DNA from: an uncultured Acidaminococcus sp.
Lineage (GTDB): Bacteria > Bacillota > Negativicutes > Acidaminococcales > Acidaminococcaceae
Assembly: GCA_900538365.1 (NCBI GenBank)
Contig: UPXT01000010.1
Location: forward strand, 1 to 52,724
Direction: 5' to 3'
DNA: 52,724 nt
Shown one piece after another: positions 41,902 to 50,768 of this stretch. Position 1 is the stretch's first letter, and every line of letters begins with the position of its first letter. The notes under the pieces are model-generated. The model was not told where the DNA came from. It saw only the letters and a list, made by a program, of their open reading frames with translations, and searched no databases. The translations under genes were made by a program, and so were the position numbers.

Positions 41902-42653
41902 GAGTTTGTTCCTTTCACATGGTTGATGAGGTGGGCTTGGTAGGCGGCACCAAATCCATTGTCGATATTGACGACGGATACGCCGCTGGCACAGCTTGTC
42001 AGCATGGCACAAAGGGCTGTGACGCCCCTGAAGTTAGCTCCGTAGCCAACGCTGGTAGGAACGGCAATGACGGGACAGCGGACAAGGCCGCCGACAACGC
42101 TGGCAAGTGCGCCCTCCATGCCTGCAATGGCAATGATGACGGAAGCCTCCATTAAGTCATCCAAATGGCTAAGGAGGCGGTGAAGACCGGCAACACCCAC
42201 ATCCTGGATGGCTTTGACCCGGTTTCCGAGCGCGAGGGCTGTGAAGCGGGCCTCTTCAGCTACGGCAAAGTCACTTGTTCCGGCTGAAAGGATCAGGATG
42301 GTTCCATGGCCCGTTGGCTCGGGAAAAGAGCCTAGGATGCCTATGTGCCCCGTCGCTTCGTAATGAAGGGGCAGGGTCTTTTGAATCTGGTCGGCCTTTT
42401 CTTGGGACAGGCGGGTGATGAGGACAGGACCGTCGCTTTCCTTTTTGAGGACCTGGGCAATGCCTGCAATCTGTAAGGCTGTTTTTCCGGCTCCGTAGAT
42501 CACTTCCGGAACCCCCTGCCGCTGGCCCCGCTGTGTATCAACTTGGGCATAGCCCAGATCGACAAAGGGCGCCTTGCGCAGTCTGAGGGAGGCCTCTTCA
42601 ATGGAAAGGGTTCCTTCCTTGACTTGCTGAAGAAGCTTTTCAATGGCAGCCAT
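41898..42653 (-). CDS. larB: nickel-pincer cofactor biosynthesis protein LarB
   Basis: The protein has 251 residues with a C-terminal PurE-like domain (GTSDFAVAEEA, GVAGLHRLLSHL, VPTSVGYGANF). LarB carboxylates nicotinic acid adenine dinucleotide and cleaves its phosphoanhydride, giving the dicarboxylated mononucleotide that LarE then thiolates. The start codon shares one base with the larE stop (TGATG) and the stop overlaps larC. It is cytoplasmic. Confidence 0.95.
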   Translation of the reverse strand: MAAIEKLLQQVKEGTLSIEEASLRLRKAPFVDLGYAQVDTQRGQRQGVPEVIYGAGKTALQIAGIAQVLKKESDGPVLITRLSQEKADQIQKTLPLHYEATGHIGILGSFPEPTGHGTILILSAGTSDFAVAEEARFTALALGNRVKAIQDVGVAGLHRLLSHLDDLMEASVIIAIAGMEGALASVVGGLVRCPVIAVPTSVGYGANFRGVTALCAMLTSCASGVSVVNIDNGFGAAYQAHLINHVKGTNS

Positions 42654-43396
42654 CAGCGCACCTCCAAATCGAGGAAGACCCCGTCATAGCGGGTCCGGAG
42701 CATTGCAAGGATATCTTCCCTGTGCTGCAAGAAAAGCGGGAGCTGTGCCTTCTTTACCTGCAGTTTGGCACAGCCAGCAAAGAGGCGGACCCGAAAATCG
42801 GAAAAGCCAAGGCCCATGAGGTAGGTCTCCGCCCATTCGGTCCGTTCCAATTTTTCTTTTGTGATCGGTTCCCCTGTAGGGATCCGTGTGGCAAGGCAGG
42901 CATAGGAAGGTTTGTTCCAGGTGGGAAGACCCAGGGCTCTGCTTTTTTCCCGGATCAAGGTTTTGGTAAGACCGCATAGGCGCAGGGGTGAAAGGACGTC
43001 CAGCTCTGCAAGGGCTTTCATGCCCGGCCGATCGGAAGCGTCATCAGAGGCATTTGTGCCGTCAAGGAGAAGGTCGTAACCGTCTTTTTTGGCGGCTTCC
43101 CAAATGGTGAAAAAAACGGCTTTCTTGCAAAAATAGCAGCGGTCTTTCGGATTTTGGACAACGGTTTCATTTTGCAGGACATCAATGGGAAGGAGCGTAT
43201 GGGCAACACCAAGTTTTTTTGTCAGCGCTTTGGCTCCTTCCAGCTCGAAGCGGGGGACAAAAACGGAATCAATCGTATAGGCATGGACAGACTGGGCATA
43301 CTGGGCCGCGGCTGTCACGAGATAGGTGGAGTCCACACCGCCTGAAAAGGCAATGGCGACTCGGGGATGTGCCTCAAAAAAGGCTCTGAGGTCCAT
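42653..43396 (-). CDS. larE: ATP-dependent sulfur transferase LarE
   Basis: The protein has 247 residues of the PP-loop ATPase type, with AFSGGVDSTY (S18-S23). The sacrificial-type cysteine region is PSYACLATRIP (C167); further cysteines are C87 and C90 (RCYFCKK) and C141. LarE adenylates the cofactor precursor and transfers sulfur to it, in L. plantarum from its own Cys. A GTG at 43405 overlaps the ribosome site; AAGGAG lies eight bases before the ATG at 43396, which is preferred. It starts the larE-larB-larC unit. No lactate racemase gene (larA) is in the window. Confidence 0.93.
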   Translation of the reverse strand: MDLRAFFEAHPRVAIAFSGGVDSTYLVTAAAQYAQSVHAYTIDSVFVPRFELEGAKALTKKLGVAHTLLPIDVLQNETVVQNPKDRCYFCKKAVFFTIWEAAKKDGYDLLLDGTNASDDASDRPGMKALAELDVLSPLRLCGLTKTLIREKSRALGLPTWNKPSYACLATRIPTGEPITKEKLERTEWAETYLMGLGFSDFRVRLFAGCAKLQVKKAQLPLFLQHREDILAMLRTRYDGVFLDLEVR

Positions 43397-43495
43397 GGGA
43401 ATCACTCCTTTTTAAGGACTTTTTTCTGTCACCATTATATCATCGATGAGCTGGATTTCAGGAAAAAAGAAGCGTGAATTTTTTTAGTCAGGCCT

Positions 43496-43535
43496 TTTGC
43501 ATGGTTAATACGTTAACTATAGTAAAATACTAGGT
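43496..43535 (+). promoter_or_regulatory. bioY promoter with possible BirA operator
   Basis: TTGCAT, a 17-nt spacer and TAGTAA overlap the dyad TTAATACGTTAA (43505-43516). GTTAACTAT and a weaker TAGGTTGAC follow about 15 bases downstream. GTTAAC-type half-sites near the promoter are the usual shape of BirA operators ahead of biotin genes. This exact site is inferred, not proven. Confidence 0.5.
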
Positions 43536-43591
43536 TGACTAAATACGGAAGGCGCCGTAGAGTAAAAAGGATTTCGAATCGAGGTGAAACC

Positions 43592-44143
43592 ATGCAAACA
43601 AGAAATCTACGTGAACTCGTCCTCTCGAGCCTCTTTGTGGCGCTTATTGCCATAGGCGTCATCATCCGTATTCCCCTTGGGTCAACGGTCTATACCCTGC
43701 AGTTTTTGGCTACCCTTCTTGCTGGCGCCTTGCTGGGCGGACGTTTAGGGGCACTTGCTGTCCTGACCTATACGGTGATGGGCCTTGTCGGTCTGCCGGT
43801 CTTTGCTTCTGGGGGCGGTCCCAGCTACATCCTGCAGCCGACCTTCGGCTATCTTGTGGCCTTCATGCTTCAGGCCTATATCGGGGGAACGTACATTCGG
43901 CGCGGCGGTCCGATTACGTTCAAAAAGCAGCTGACAGCGCATCTCATTGGTCTTGTCATCGTTTACACCGTAGGCATCGCTTATTTTTATGCAGTGAGCC
44001 GGTATTTGCTGCAAAGCACCATGACTTTTGGGGTCATGCTCTGGTACTGCGCGGTGCTGCAGATTGTCCCTGACCTTGTCATTTGCGCAGTGGCCGCCCT
44101 CATAGGGGATCGGGCCTACCGGATCGGTCTTTGGATCAAGTAA
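43592..44143 (+). CDS. bioY: biotin transporter BioY (ECF S-component)
   Basis: The protein has 183 residues and about six membrane segments. It has the BioY signature AVLTYTVMGLVGLPVFASGG (about 60-79) and SYILQPTFGYLVAF. It captures biotin for uptake alone or with the shared ECF energizing module. The frame extends upstream, but GAGGTGAAACC before the ATG at 43592 fixes the start. It leads bioY-bioD-bioA, so biotin salvage and synthesis are co-regulated. Confidence 0.94.
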   Translation: MQTRNLRELVLSSLFVALIAIGVIIRIPLGSTVYTLQFLATLLAGALLGGRLGALAVLTYTVMGLVGLPVFASGGGPSYILQPTFGYLVAFMLQAYIGGTYIRRGGPITFKKQLTAHLIGLVIVYTVGIAYFYAVSRYLLQSTMTFGVMLWYCAVLQIVPDLVICAVAALIGDRAYRIGLWIK

Positions 44144-44168
44144 GAAAGGAAAAGAAAGAAGGAAGAAC

Positions 44169-44855
44169 ATGGGAAGAGCATTGTTTGTTACAGGTACGGG
44201 AACGGATGTGGGAAAAACTTTCGTGACGGCCCTCATGGTCAAGAAATTGAGGGACCACGGGTATGATGGAAGCTATTATAAAGCGGCCCTGAGCGGGGCT
44301 GAAAGAGGAACGGACGGCGGGCTGATCCCCGGCGATGCCCAGTTTGTGAAAATGACGGCTGGGCTTTCCGAAGCTCCAAGGGACCTTGTGACCTATATCT
44401 ATAAGGAGGCCGTATCACCCCATCTGGCCTCCCGCTGGAACAAGGATCCCATTGATCTTGTTCGGATCCAGGAAGCGTATGCCCGCCATTTGGTCTGTCA
44501 TGACTATTTGACCATGGAAGGCAGCGGCGGTATTATTTGCCCTCTTTCTTGGGAACCGGAAAAGAAGCTGCTGCTGGAAGATGTAATCATTGCCTTGAAG
44601 CTCCCCTGCATCATTGTGGCGGATGCGGGCCTTGGAACCATCAATGCGTCTGTCCTTACGGCGCGTTATCTGAAGGAACGGGGTATCCGCGCAAAAGGGT
44701 TCTTCTTTAACCATTGGGATGAGAACGATCCCATGCAGCAAGATAATTGGACCATGACGGAAGCACTCACGGGACTTCCCATCCTTGCCGGCATCAAGGA
44801 CGGCGCCAGGGATCTCCCCTTAGACGCAGACCGCCTTGCCGCCCTATACGAATAA
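44169..44855 (+). CDS. bioD: dethiobiotin synthetase
   Basis: The protein has 228 residues. The P-loop is TGTGTDVGKT (8-17), followed by the substrate lysine region YYKAALSG and the Mg-binding MEGSGG (normally VEGAGG). It carboxylates 7,8-diaminopelargonate with CO2 and ATP to dethiobiotin. AAGAAGGAAG precedes the ATG. It lies between bioY and bioA, 15 bases before the latter. Confidence 0.94.
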   Translation: MGRALFVTGTGTDVGKTFVTALMVKKLRDHGYDGSYYKAALSGAERGTDGGLIPGDAQFVKMTAGLSEAPRDLVTYIYKEAVSPHLASRWNKDPIDLVRIQEAYARHLVCHDYLTMEGSGGIICPLSWEPEKKLLLEDVIIALKLPCIIVADAGLGTINASVLTARYLKERGIRAKGFFFNHWDENDPMQQDNWTMTEALTGLPILAGIKDGARDLPLDADRLAALYE

Positions 44856-44870
44856 GAAAGGAGCCCTCCC

Positions 44871-46211
44871 ATGAATGAGTATCAGCAGCGGGATCTTGCC
44901 CATATCTGGCATCCCTGCTCCCAAATGAAAGATTATGAAAGCCTGCCGCCCCTTTTTGTGGATCATGCAAAAGGGTCCTGGCTCTATGATGAAAAAGGAA
45001 AGGCCTATCTTGATATCATCAGTTCCTGGTGGGCCAATCTCCTGGGGCATGGCAACCCCGTCATCAATGAACGCATCAAGGCCCAGCTGGAAAAGCTCGA
45101 ACATGTGATTTTTGCCGGCTGCACCCATGAAGCGGCCATTACCCTTGCCGAACGGCTCCTGCCCCTTTTGCCTAAGGGCCTGACAAAATTCCATTTCAAT
45201 GATAATGGATCTTCCTCGGTTGAGGCCGCACTCAAGATTGCTTTTCAGTATCAACTCCAGACGGGACACGGTGAACGGACCCGCTTCATGTGCCTTTCCG
45301 ATGGGTATCACGGCGAGACCATTGGGGCCCTTTCCGTAGGGAGCATGGATCAATTTGCAAGGCTCTATCAGCCCATGATGATGGATAATATCCATGTAAA
45401 GGCTCCGGACTGCTACCGCTGCCCCTTTCATAAGACGCGGGATACCTGCCAAGGGGACTGCATCCAGTATGCGGAGGAAACCTTTGCCCAATCGGCCCGG
45501 GAAACCTGTGCCCTCATCGTGGAACCGCTCCTGCAGGGCTGCGCCGGCATGCGTGTCTATCCGGCCGTATATCTGAAGAAACTGCGGGCGCTGTGCGATG
45601 CCTATGATGTGCTTCTCATCTGTGATGAAATTGCCACAGGGTTTGGCCGGACGGGGAAACTTTTTGCCTGCAATCATGCAGGGATCACGCCGGATATCAT
45701 GACCGTTTCCAAAGGACTTACCGGCGGTTATCTGCCCATGTCCATCACGCTCACGACGGATGCTGTCTACAATGCTTTTTATGCTGATTACAGTGAGCAC
45801 AAGGCTTTTGTCCACAGCCACACATATGCAGGCAATCCTTTGGGCTGCGCGGCAGCTCATGGTGTCTTGGATGAACTTTTGGATCATGGCGTCCTCAAAA
45901 AGGCCCAAACCTTAGCCCCCTGGCTTACGGAGCAGCTTAACCAGCGCGTGGGGGACCATCCCCATGTTGGGGAAATCCGACATATCGGACTGATCCATGC
46001 CCTGGAACTGGTGGCGGACAAAAAGACGAAGATGCCCTATGATCCTTCCCGCCGCACAGGCTATGAACTTTATGAGAAAGCGCTTTCCAAGGGACTTTTG
46101 CTGCGGCCTTTAGGCGATGTACTCTATTTCAATCCGCCCCTTACGATTTCCCAAAACGAGCTGACCTTTGCCTTGGATGTTCTTGAAGACGTGCTCCAAA
46201 GCCTTTCTTAA
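44871..46211 (+). CDS. bioA: adenosylmethionine-8-amino-7-oxononanoate aminotransferase
   Basis: This is a class III PLP aminotransferase of 446 residues. HIWHPCSQMKDYE (11-23) is the BioA N-terminus. The PLP motifs are ICDEIATGFGRTG (D252) and the Schiff-base K281 in TVSKGLTGGYLP. Four cysteines (C181, C184, C193, C197) in a CxxC...CxxxC segment near the active-site flap are noteworthy and may bind a metal. It makes 7,8-diaminopelargonate, the substrate of BioD. AAAGGAG precedes the ATG. bioF and bioB are not in the window. Confidence 0.94.
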   Translation: MNEYQQRDLAHIWHPCSQMKDYESLPPLFVDHAKGSWLYDEKGKAYLDIISSWWANLLGHGNPVINERIKAQLEKLEHVIFAGCTHEAAITLAERLLPLLPKGLTKFHFNDNGSSSVEAALKIAFQYQLQTGHGERTRFMCLSDGYHGETIGALSVGSMDQFARLYQPMMMDNIHVKAPDCYRCPFHKTRDTCQGDCIQYAEETFAQSARETCALIVEPLLQGCAGMRVYPAVYLKKLRALCDAYDVLLICDEIATGFGRTGKLFACNHAGITPDIMTVSKGLTGGYLPMSITLTTDAVYNAFYADYSEHKAFVHSHTYAGNPLGCAAAHGVLDELLDHGVLKKAQTLAPWLTEQLNQRVGDHPHVGEIRHIGLIHALELVADKKTKMPYDPSRRTGYELYEKALSKGLLLRPLGDVLYFNPPLTISQNELTFALDVLEDVLQSLS

Positions 46212-46217
46212 GAGGCG

Positions 46218-46246
46218 TTGCACTCTTCGGCCCAAGCTCCTATAAT
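46218..46246 (+). promoter_or_regulatory. promoter of the M24 peptidase gene
   Basis: TTGCAC (46218-46223), a 17-nt spacer and TATAAT (46241-46246) immediately follow bioA. Confidence 0.75.
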
Positions 46247-46284
46247 AAGGGCCGTACCCTTGTACAAAAAGGAGCTGATGGAAA

Positions 46285-47520
46285 ATGGCCATCCTTGAAC
46301 ATGATGCCTTTATGAGTGACGAACTGCGCCGGGTTCCCCTAAAGGAACTGACAAGCCGTCTGGATTCTTTCCGCCGTGTCATGACGGCACGCGACCCGGC
46401 ATGGAAAATGGCGGTCATCACGGATAAAATCGATATGTATTATTTTACGGGAACCATGCAGGATGGGGCCTTTATCATCCGGCCGGAAGATGCGATTCTC
46501 TGGGTCCGACGGAGCCTTGCTCGGGCTAAAAATGAATCGCTCCTGCCTGAATCCATGCTGCGCCGCATGCACAGTTTTCGCCAGCCAGCAGAGTTTTACG
46601 GAAAAGCTGCACCGCCTGTCATCTATCTGGACAACAAGCATACCAGCCTTGAATGGCTGGAATTTTTCCAGAAATATTTTCCCATGAAGCAGCAGCGGAA
46701 CCTGACCCCTGTCCTTGCGCAGCTGCGCAGCATCAAGAGTGATTATGAACTGGAACTATTGACGCGGGCAGGACGTATCCATGAACAGGTCCTTATCCAT
46801 GATGTGGCACCGCTCCTTCATGAAGGGATCAGTGAGGCGGAACTGGCTGTCCGTCTTTATCTCAAGATGCTCCTTCTGGGGAGCCATGGCGTGGCCCGGA
46901 CCAATCGACCGACCGGGGAAGATGTCATTGGGCTGGCTTCTTTTGGGAAAAGTGCCCTTGTCCGTACGGCCTTTGACGGCCCCGGAGGAACTGGCGGAAC
47001 CTGCGTGGCTGTCCAGAGCATTGGGTCGGCCTTCCGTCTCCTTAAACAGGGTCGCCTTGTCTATCTTGATATTTCCTGCGGGGTCGATGGATACAATACG
47101 GATAAGACCGTGGTCTATTACTATGGAGACCTGGATCTGGATCCTGACCGGGAAAAGATTCTGAAGGCCTATGCCTACTGTCTGGCCCTTGAAAAGGAAA
47201 CAGTTTCCCTTTTGAAGCCCGGAGCCGTCTTTGGTGATGTCTATGATACGGTCATGACACATTTTGATCCAGCCTATGAACCGTATTTCATGAATGGCGG
47301 CCGTTTCCTGGGCCACAGCATTGGTCTTGTTATGGACGAGACTCCCGTCATCACCCACGGCGTGAAGGATACGGTCAAGGAGAATATGGTCCTTGCTGTG
47401 GAACCGAAGATTGGCCTTCCCGGTATTGGCATGGTGGGCACAGAAAATACCTATTTCATAGGGAAGGATGGGCCCATTTGCCTTACGGGCGGCCCCGTTC
47501 CCCTTGCTGTCATCAAATGA
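46285..47520 (+). CDS. M24-family (Xaa-Pro) metallopeptidase
   Basis: The protein has 411 residues. The N-terminal creatinase-like domain covers about 20-140 and the pita-bread catalytic domain about 155-400. Metal ligands are visible in YLDISCGVDGYNTDKT (D262, D273), FLGHSIGLVMDETP and AVEPKIG, with GTENTY where most relatives have GTED. Aminopeptidase P/prolidase-type activity is likely, but other M24 members do different chemistry. AAGGAG lies ten bases before the ATG. It has its own promoter. Confidence 0.86.
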   Translation: MAILEHDAFMSDELRRVPLKELTSRLDSFRRVMTARDPAWKMAVITDKIDMYYFTGTMQDGAFIIRPEDAILWVRRSLARAKNESLLPESMLRRMHSFRQPAEFYGKAAPPVIYLDNKHTSLEWLEFFQKYFPMKQQRNLTPVLAQLRSIKSDYELELLTRAGRIHEQVLIHDVAPLLHEGISEAELAVRLYLKMLLLGSHGVARTNRPTGEDVIGLASFGKSALVRTAFDGPGGTGGTCVAVQSIGSAFRLLKQGRLVYLDISCGVDGYNTDKTVVYYYGDLDLDPDREKILKAYAYCLALEKETVSLLKPGAVFGDVYDTVMTHFDPAYEPYFMNGGRFLGHSIGLVMDETPVITHGVKDTVKENMVLAVEPKIGLPGIGMVGTENTYFIGKDGPICLTGGPVPLAVIK

Positions 47521-47585
47521 ACTCGCCAAAAAGGACGCTCCGTGATACAATATAGAGCATGAGTCCAACCTGAGGGGGGAGCCTT

Positions 47586-47903
47586 ATGGCAGATGAAGAA
47601 ACCTATATCCTGACGAAAGAGGATTTCCAGGAACAACAGGAAGTCATCAAGAAACAGATTTTGGGCAACACCAAGCTGGAAGGCAGGGAAAAACGCATGG
47701 CCCTTACCGTCCTGGACGGAATCGGTCAATCCGTCATGGCCGGCGGTGTCCGGCAGCACGGGATCACCAAACAGATGATGAAGGTGAGCCTGCCTATCTT
47801 TGGCAAGATGAGTGAAGACAAGCGCCACAATGAAAAAGAATTGAAGGTCCTTCGGGCGCTGACCATGGTCGTATATGAGGCCCTTTACGGGAAACGCCGC
47901 TGA
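47586..47903 (+). CDS. small protein of unknown function
   Basis: The protein has 105 residues, soluble, charged and helical, with no membrane segment, cysteine or recognised motif. It starts behind GGGGGAGCC. Its stop overlaps the mntP start by one base (TGATG), so it is co-translated with the manganese exporter. A TACAAT (47546-47551) 40 bases upstream may be a promoter -10 with a poor -35. Confidence 0.75.
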   Translation: MADEETYILTKEDFQEQQEVIKKQILGNTKLEGREKRMALTVLDGIGQSVMAGGVRQHGITKQMMKVSLPIFGKMSEDKRHNEKELKVLRALTMVVYEALYGKRR

Positions 47904-48457
47904 TGACAGCGCTGACAATTTTTCTCATTGCCGTATCCCTGTCGATGGACGCTTTTGCAGTTTCTGTCTGCGGTGGCATGCGCCTTGCCGAGGAGCGGAA
48001 ATTTAGGGGCGGGCTTCAGTACGGGGCTTGGTTTGGCATTTTTCAGGCCTTGATGCCTTTTTTAGGCTATCAGTTGGGCCTGTATTTTGCCGCTTGGGTG
48101 GATGCCTATGCCCACTGGATCATTTTCTTGATTCTTTCTTGGATTGGCATAGGTATGATCCGAGAGGCACATGAAGAAGCCGCCTGTAAGGTCATTACAG
48201 GACCTTTGACGATGCTGGGCCTTGCGGTTGCTACCAGTATCGATGCCTTGGGCGTCGGTGTGGGCTTTGCCTTTGAAGGACTCGACATTGGACCTACAGT
48301 CCTTGAAATTGGTACAATCACCTTCTGTTTATCCTTTATGGGCTGTGTTTTTGGATCCTATATTGGCATGAAGGGAAAAACCAAAGCGGAATTGGTGGGC
48401 GGCCTTGTCCTTGTCGGTCTGGGGATAAAGAGCCTCCTTGCCCATTACTTTTTTTGA
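47903..48457 (+). CDS. mntP: manganese efflux pump MntP
   Basis: The protein has 184 residues and six membrane segments. It has the two conserved aspartate motifs of the MntP family, SLSMDAFAVSV (about 14-24) and TSIDALGVGVGFAF (about 112-125). It exports Mn(II). The start overlaps the upstream small gene by one base. No yybP-ykoY-type manganese riboswitch is visible upstream. It is followed by a shared terminator. Confidence 0.94.
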   Translation: MTALTIFLIAVSLSMDAFAVSVCGGMRLAEERKFRGGLQYGAWFGIFQALMPFLGYQLGLYFAAWVDAYAHWIIFLILSWIGIGMIREAHEEAACKVITGPLTMLGLAVATSIDALGVGVGFAFEGLDIGPTVLEIGTITFCLSFMGCVFGSYIGMKGKTKAELVGGLVLVGLGIKSLLAHYFF

Positions 48458-48465
48458 GGGATTGA

Positions 48466-48516
48466 AAAAGCCACGATCTGGACGCATGAGCGCGTTCGAG
48501 GATCGTGGCTTTTTTA
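48466..48516. terminator. bidirectional terminator between mntP and dinB
   Basis: AAAAGCCACGATC pairs with GATCGTGGCTTTT around a 22-nt loop that can itself pair partly (GCGC), with T runs on both strands. It serves two convergent units. Confidence 0.9.
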
Positions 48517-49698
48517 TAGGGGATGGGAGGGGCCGAAAGGCGCCCCTTTTTTAATGATGGCTTCTCCAAATCGTTTCTTCAGGGCATCTACAGCGAGGCT
48601 TCTCTGGGTATTGCGGTCTTTTCCGGAAAACAGGTTTTGTTCAGAACTTTCCTGCGGGACCAAGTGGCTTACGGTCACGCCAAGGAGCCTTACAGGATCG
48701 CGCAGGGGGTTCCTACGGGTCAGGAGCTTGATGCGTTCCATGATTTCTTCATCCAGCTGCAAGGGCAGGTCGGAGGAAAGGCTTCTCGTATGGACCTTGA
48801 AATCCGGTGTCTTCATCTTTAGCGTGACCGTGTATCCGGAAAGTCCCGCACTTCGGAGGCGAAAGCCCACTTCTTGGGAGAGGTCCCAAAGAATTTCCAA
48901 GATGACTGTATGGTCTTGAAGGTCTTTTTCAAAGGTCAGTTCCCGGCCGAGGGATTGACGCTTTTCATCAGGAATGACGGGCCGGTCGTCAAGACCGTGG
49001 GCAAAGCGCAGGATGGTTTCTGTATTTTTCCCGAAAAGAGGGGAAAGAAGGGACGCATCACAGGCAGCAAGGTCCCCGATGGTCCTGATACCAAGGCGCG
49101 CCAAAAGGGAGGCGGACCTTGCGCCAATACCAAAGATGCGGGAAATCGGAAGGGGAGCGATGCGCGAGGCTGCCTCGCTCTGCCGGATGATGACAAGGCC
49201 ATCAGGTTTTTGGAGGTCACTGGCGAGTTTTGCAAGGAACTTATTGGGGGCAAGGCCAACAGATGCTGTAAGGCCTGTCTCTTTTTTGATGCGTTCCTTG
49301 ATGCGGGGGCCAAGGGCGGGAATCTCCCCGACCAAGCGCTCCATGCCTGTAAGGTCCAAAAAGGCCTCGTCAATGGAAAGCGGTTCCACAAGGGGAGAAA
49401 ATTCATGGAAAATCTGGCGGATCTTTTGGGATAGTTCCAGGTATCTTCCATAGCGTCCTTCTACAAAAATACCCTTAGGGCACCGTTCCAGCGCTTCCTT
49501 CATGGGCATGGCCGAATGGACACCGAAGCGCCGGGCTTCATAAGAGGCTGTGGAGACGACCCCCCTTCCGGAAAGCCCGCCGACGATGACGGGTTTGCTG
49601 CGGTATTCCGGATGGTCCAGCTGCTCAACGGAGGCAAAGAAGGCATCCATATCAACGTGCATGATCCAGCGAGGTCTTTGGGAAGACGTGGGTTTCAT
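48514..49698 (-). CDS. dinB: DNA polymerase IV
   Basis: This is a Y-family translesion polymerase of 394 residues. The catalytic acidic residues are in HVDMDAFFASVE (D16) and LSIDEAFLD (D110, E111), and the little-finger domain covers the last about 120 residues. GGAG precedes the ATG, whose first bases overlap the mnmA stop (ATGA). Being the last gene of iscS-proX-mnmA-dinB is unusual for a polymerase. No LexA box is visible nearby. Confidence 0.95.
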   Translation of the reverse strand: MKPTSSQRPRWIMHVDMDAFFASVEQLDHPEYRSKPVIVGGLSGRGVVSTASYEARRFGVHSAMPMKEALERCPKGIFVEGRYGRYLELSQKIRQIFHEFSPLVEPLSIDEAFLDLTGMERLVGEIPALGPRIKERIKKETGLTASVGLAPNKFLAKLASDLQKPDGLVIIRQSEAASRIAPLPISRIFGIGARSASLLARLGIRTIGDLAACDASLLSPLFGKNTETILRFAHGLDDRPVIPDEKRQSLGRELTFEKDLQDHTVILEILWDLSQEVGFRLRSAGLSGYTVTLKMKTPDFKVHTRSLSSDLPLQLDEEIMERIKLLTRRNPLRDPVRLLGVTVSHLVPQESSEQNLFSGKDRNTQRSLAVDALKKRFGEAIIKKGAPFGPSHPL

Positions 49699-50768
49699 TG
49701 GAGAACTCCGCCGCCTATGACGACGTCTGTGTCCTCACCAAGGCCATAGAGGACCGCGGACTGACCCGGTGTAATGGCGCGCTGGGGCTCGTCAAAAAGG
49801 ATGGAGAAGGTATTGGATCCGGTCGGGGTGACGATGGCCGGCTGTGCTTCCTGACGATAGCGGACCTTGACGAGGCAGGCAAAAGGCGCTTCCGGGATTT
49901 TGCCGGAAATCCAATTGGCTTCCTTTACGGCTGCATCGCGGCGGAAAAGGGCTTGTGAAGGACCCACGATGACCGCGTTTTTCCGGGAATCAATGGCTAC
50001 GACATAAAGCGGCCCATCAGGTTGGGGAAGTCCCAGTTTCTTGTGCTGGCCAATGGTATAGTAGATGATGCCTTTATGGGTGCCGATTTCCTTCCCGTCC
50101 AAGGTGAGGAAGGGGCCCGGTTGAGGCTCATAGGAAAGGATGCGCCTTACGGCTTCTGTATACGTCCCGTTAGGCACAAAGCAAATATCCTGGCTGTCAG
50201 GCTTGTGGGAATTGATGAACCCGCTTTTCTCAGCAATCTCCCGGGTATAGGTCTTTTCATAGTCACCCAAAGGAAACTGTGTGTGGGCGAGCTGTTCCTG
50301 CGTGAGGTTATAAAGGACATAGCTCTGGTCCTTTTTGGGATCTTTGGCACGAAGCAGTTCATAGCGGCCATTGCGCTTCCGGATGCGGGCGTAATGACCG
50401 GTGACGATGGTGTCACAGCCCAGTTCCTTTGCTCGTTCGTACAAGGCTCCAAATTTCAGGAACTTGTTGCAGTCGATGCAGGGATTCGGTGTTTTCCCGA
50501 GGGTGTAGGAACGGGCGAAGGTTTCCATGACATCCCGGCGGAATTCGTCCATGTAGTTAAAGACAAAATAAGGCATGCCCAGACGGGCAGCGACGCTGCG
50601 GGCGTCTTCTACATCCCGGACGCTGCAGCAGGTCTTGCTGCTGCAGCCGGCATCGGGGTTGTTGTAGAGCTTCATGGTGCAGCCTACACATTCATATCCT
50701 TGGTCAAGCATGAGTTTTGCGGCTACGGATGAATCAACGCCGCCGCTCATGGCAATGAGTGCTTTCAT
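49695..50768 (-). CDS. mnmA: tRNA 2-thiouridylase MnmA
   Basis: The protein has 357 residues of the PP-loop ATPase type. Motifs are MSGGVDSSV (7-15), the catalytic Cys in CIDCNKFLKFG (C100) and the second in DSQDICFVP (C196). A GHYARI motif is also typical. It makes 2-thiouridine at the wobble position of tRNA-Lys, -Glu and -Gln, using sulfur relayed from a cysteine desulfurase. AAGGAGG precedes the ATG. It overlaps proX upstream and dinB downstream by four bases each. Confidence 0.96.
   Translation of the reverse strand: MKALIAMSGGVDSSVAAKLMLDQGYECVGCTMKLYNNPDAGCSSKTCCSVRDVEDARSVAARLGMPYFVFNYMDEFRRDVMETFARSYTLGKTPNPCIDCNKFLKFGALYERAKELGCDTIVTGHYARIRKRNGRYELLRAKDPKKDQSYVLYNLTQEQLAHTQFPLGDYEKTYTREIAEKSGFINSHKPDSQDICFVPNGTYTEAVRRILSYEPQPGPFLTLDGKEIGTHKGIIYYTIGQHKKLGLPQPDGPLYVVAIDSRKNAVIVGPSQALFRRDAAVKEANWISGKIPEAPFACLVKVRYRQEAQPAIVTPTGSNTFSILFDEPQRAITPGQSAVLYGLGEDTDVVIGGGVLQ

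Noticed and set aside
47521..47585. Possible manganese riboswitch upstream of the mntP pair
   Set aside because: The 65-base gap is too short for a yybP-ykoY aptamer and lacks its conserved loops.
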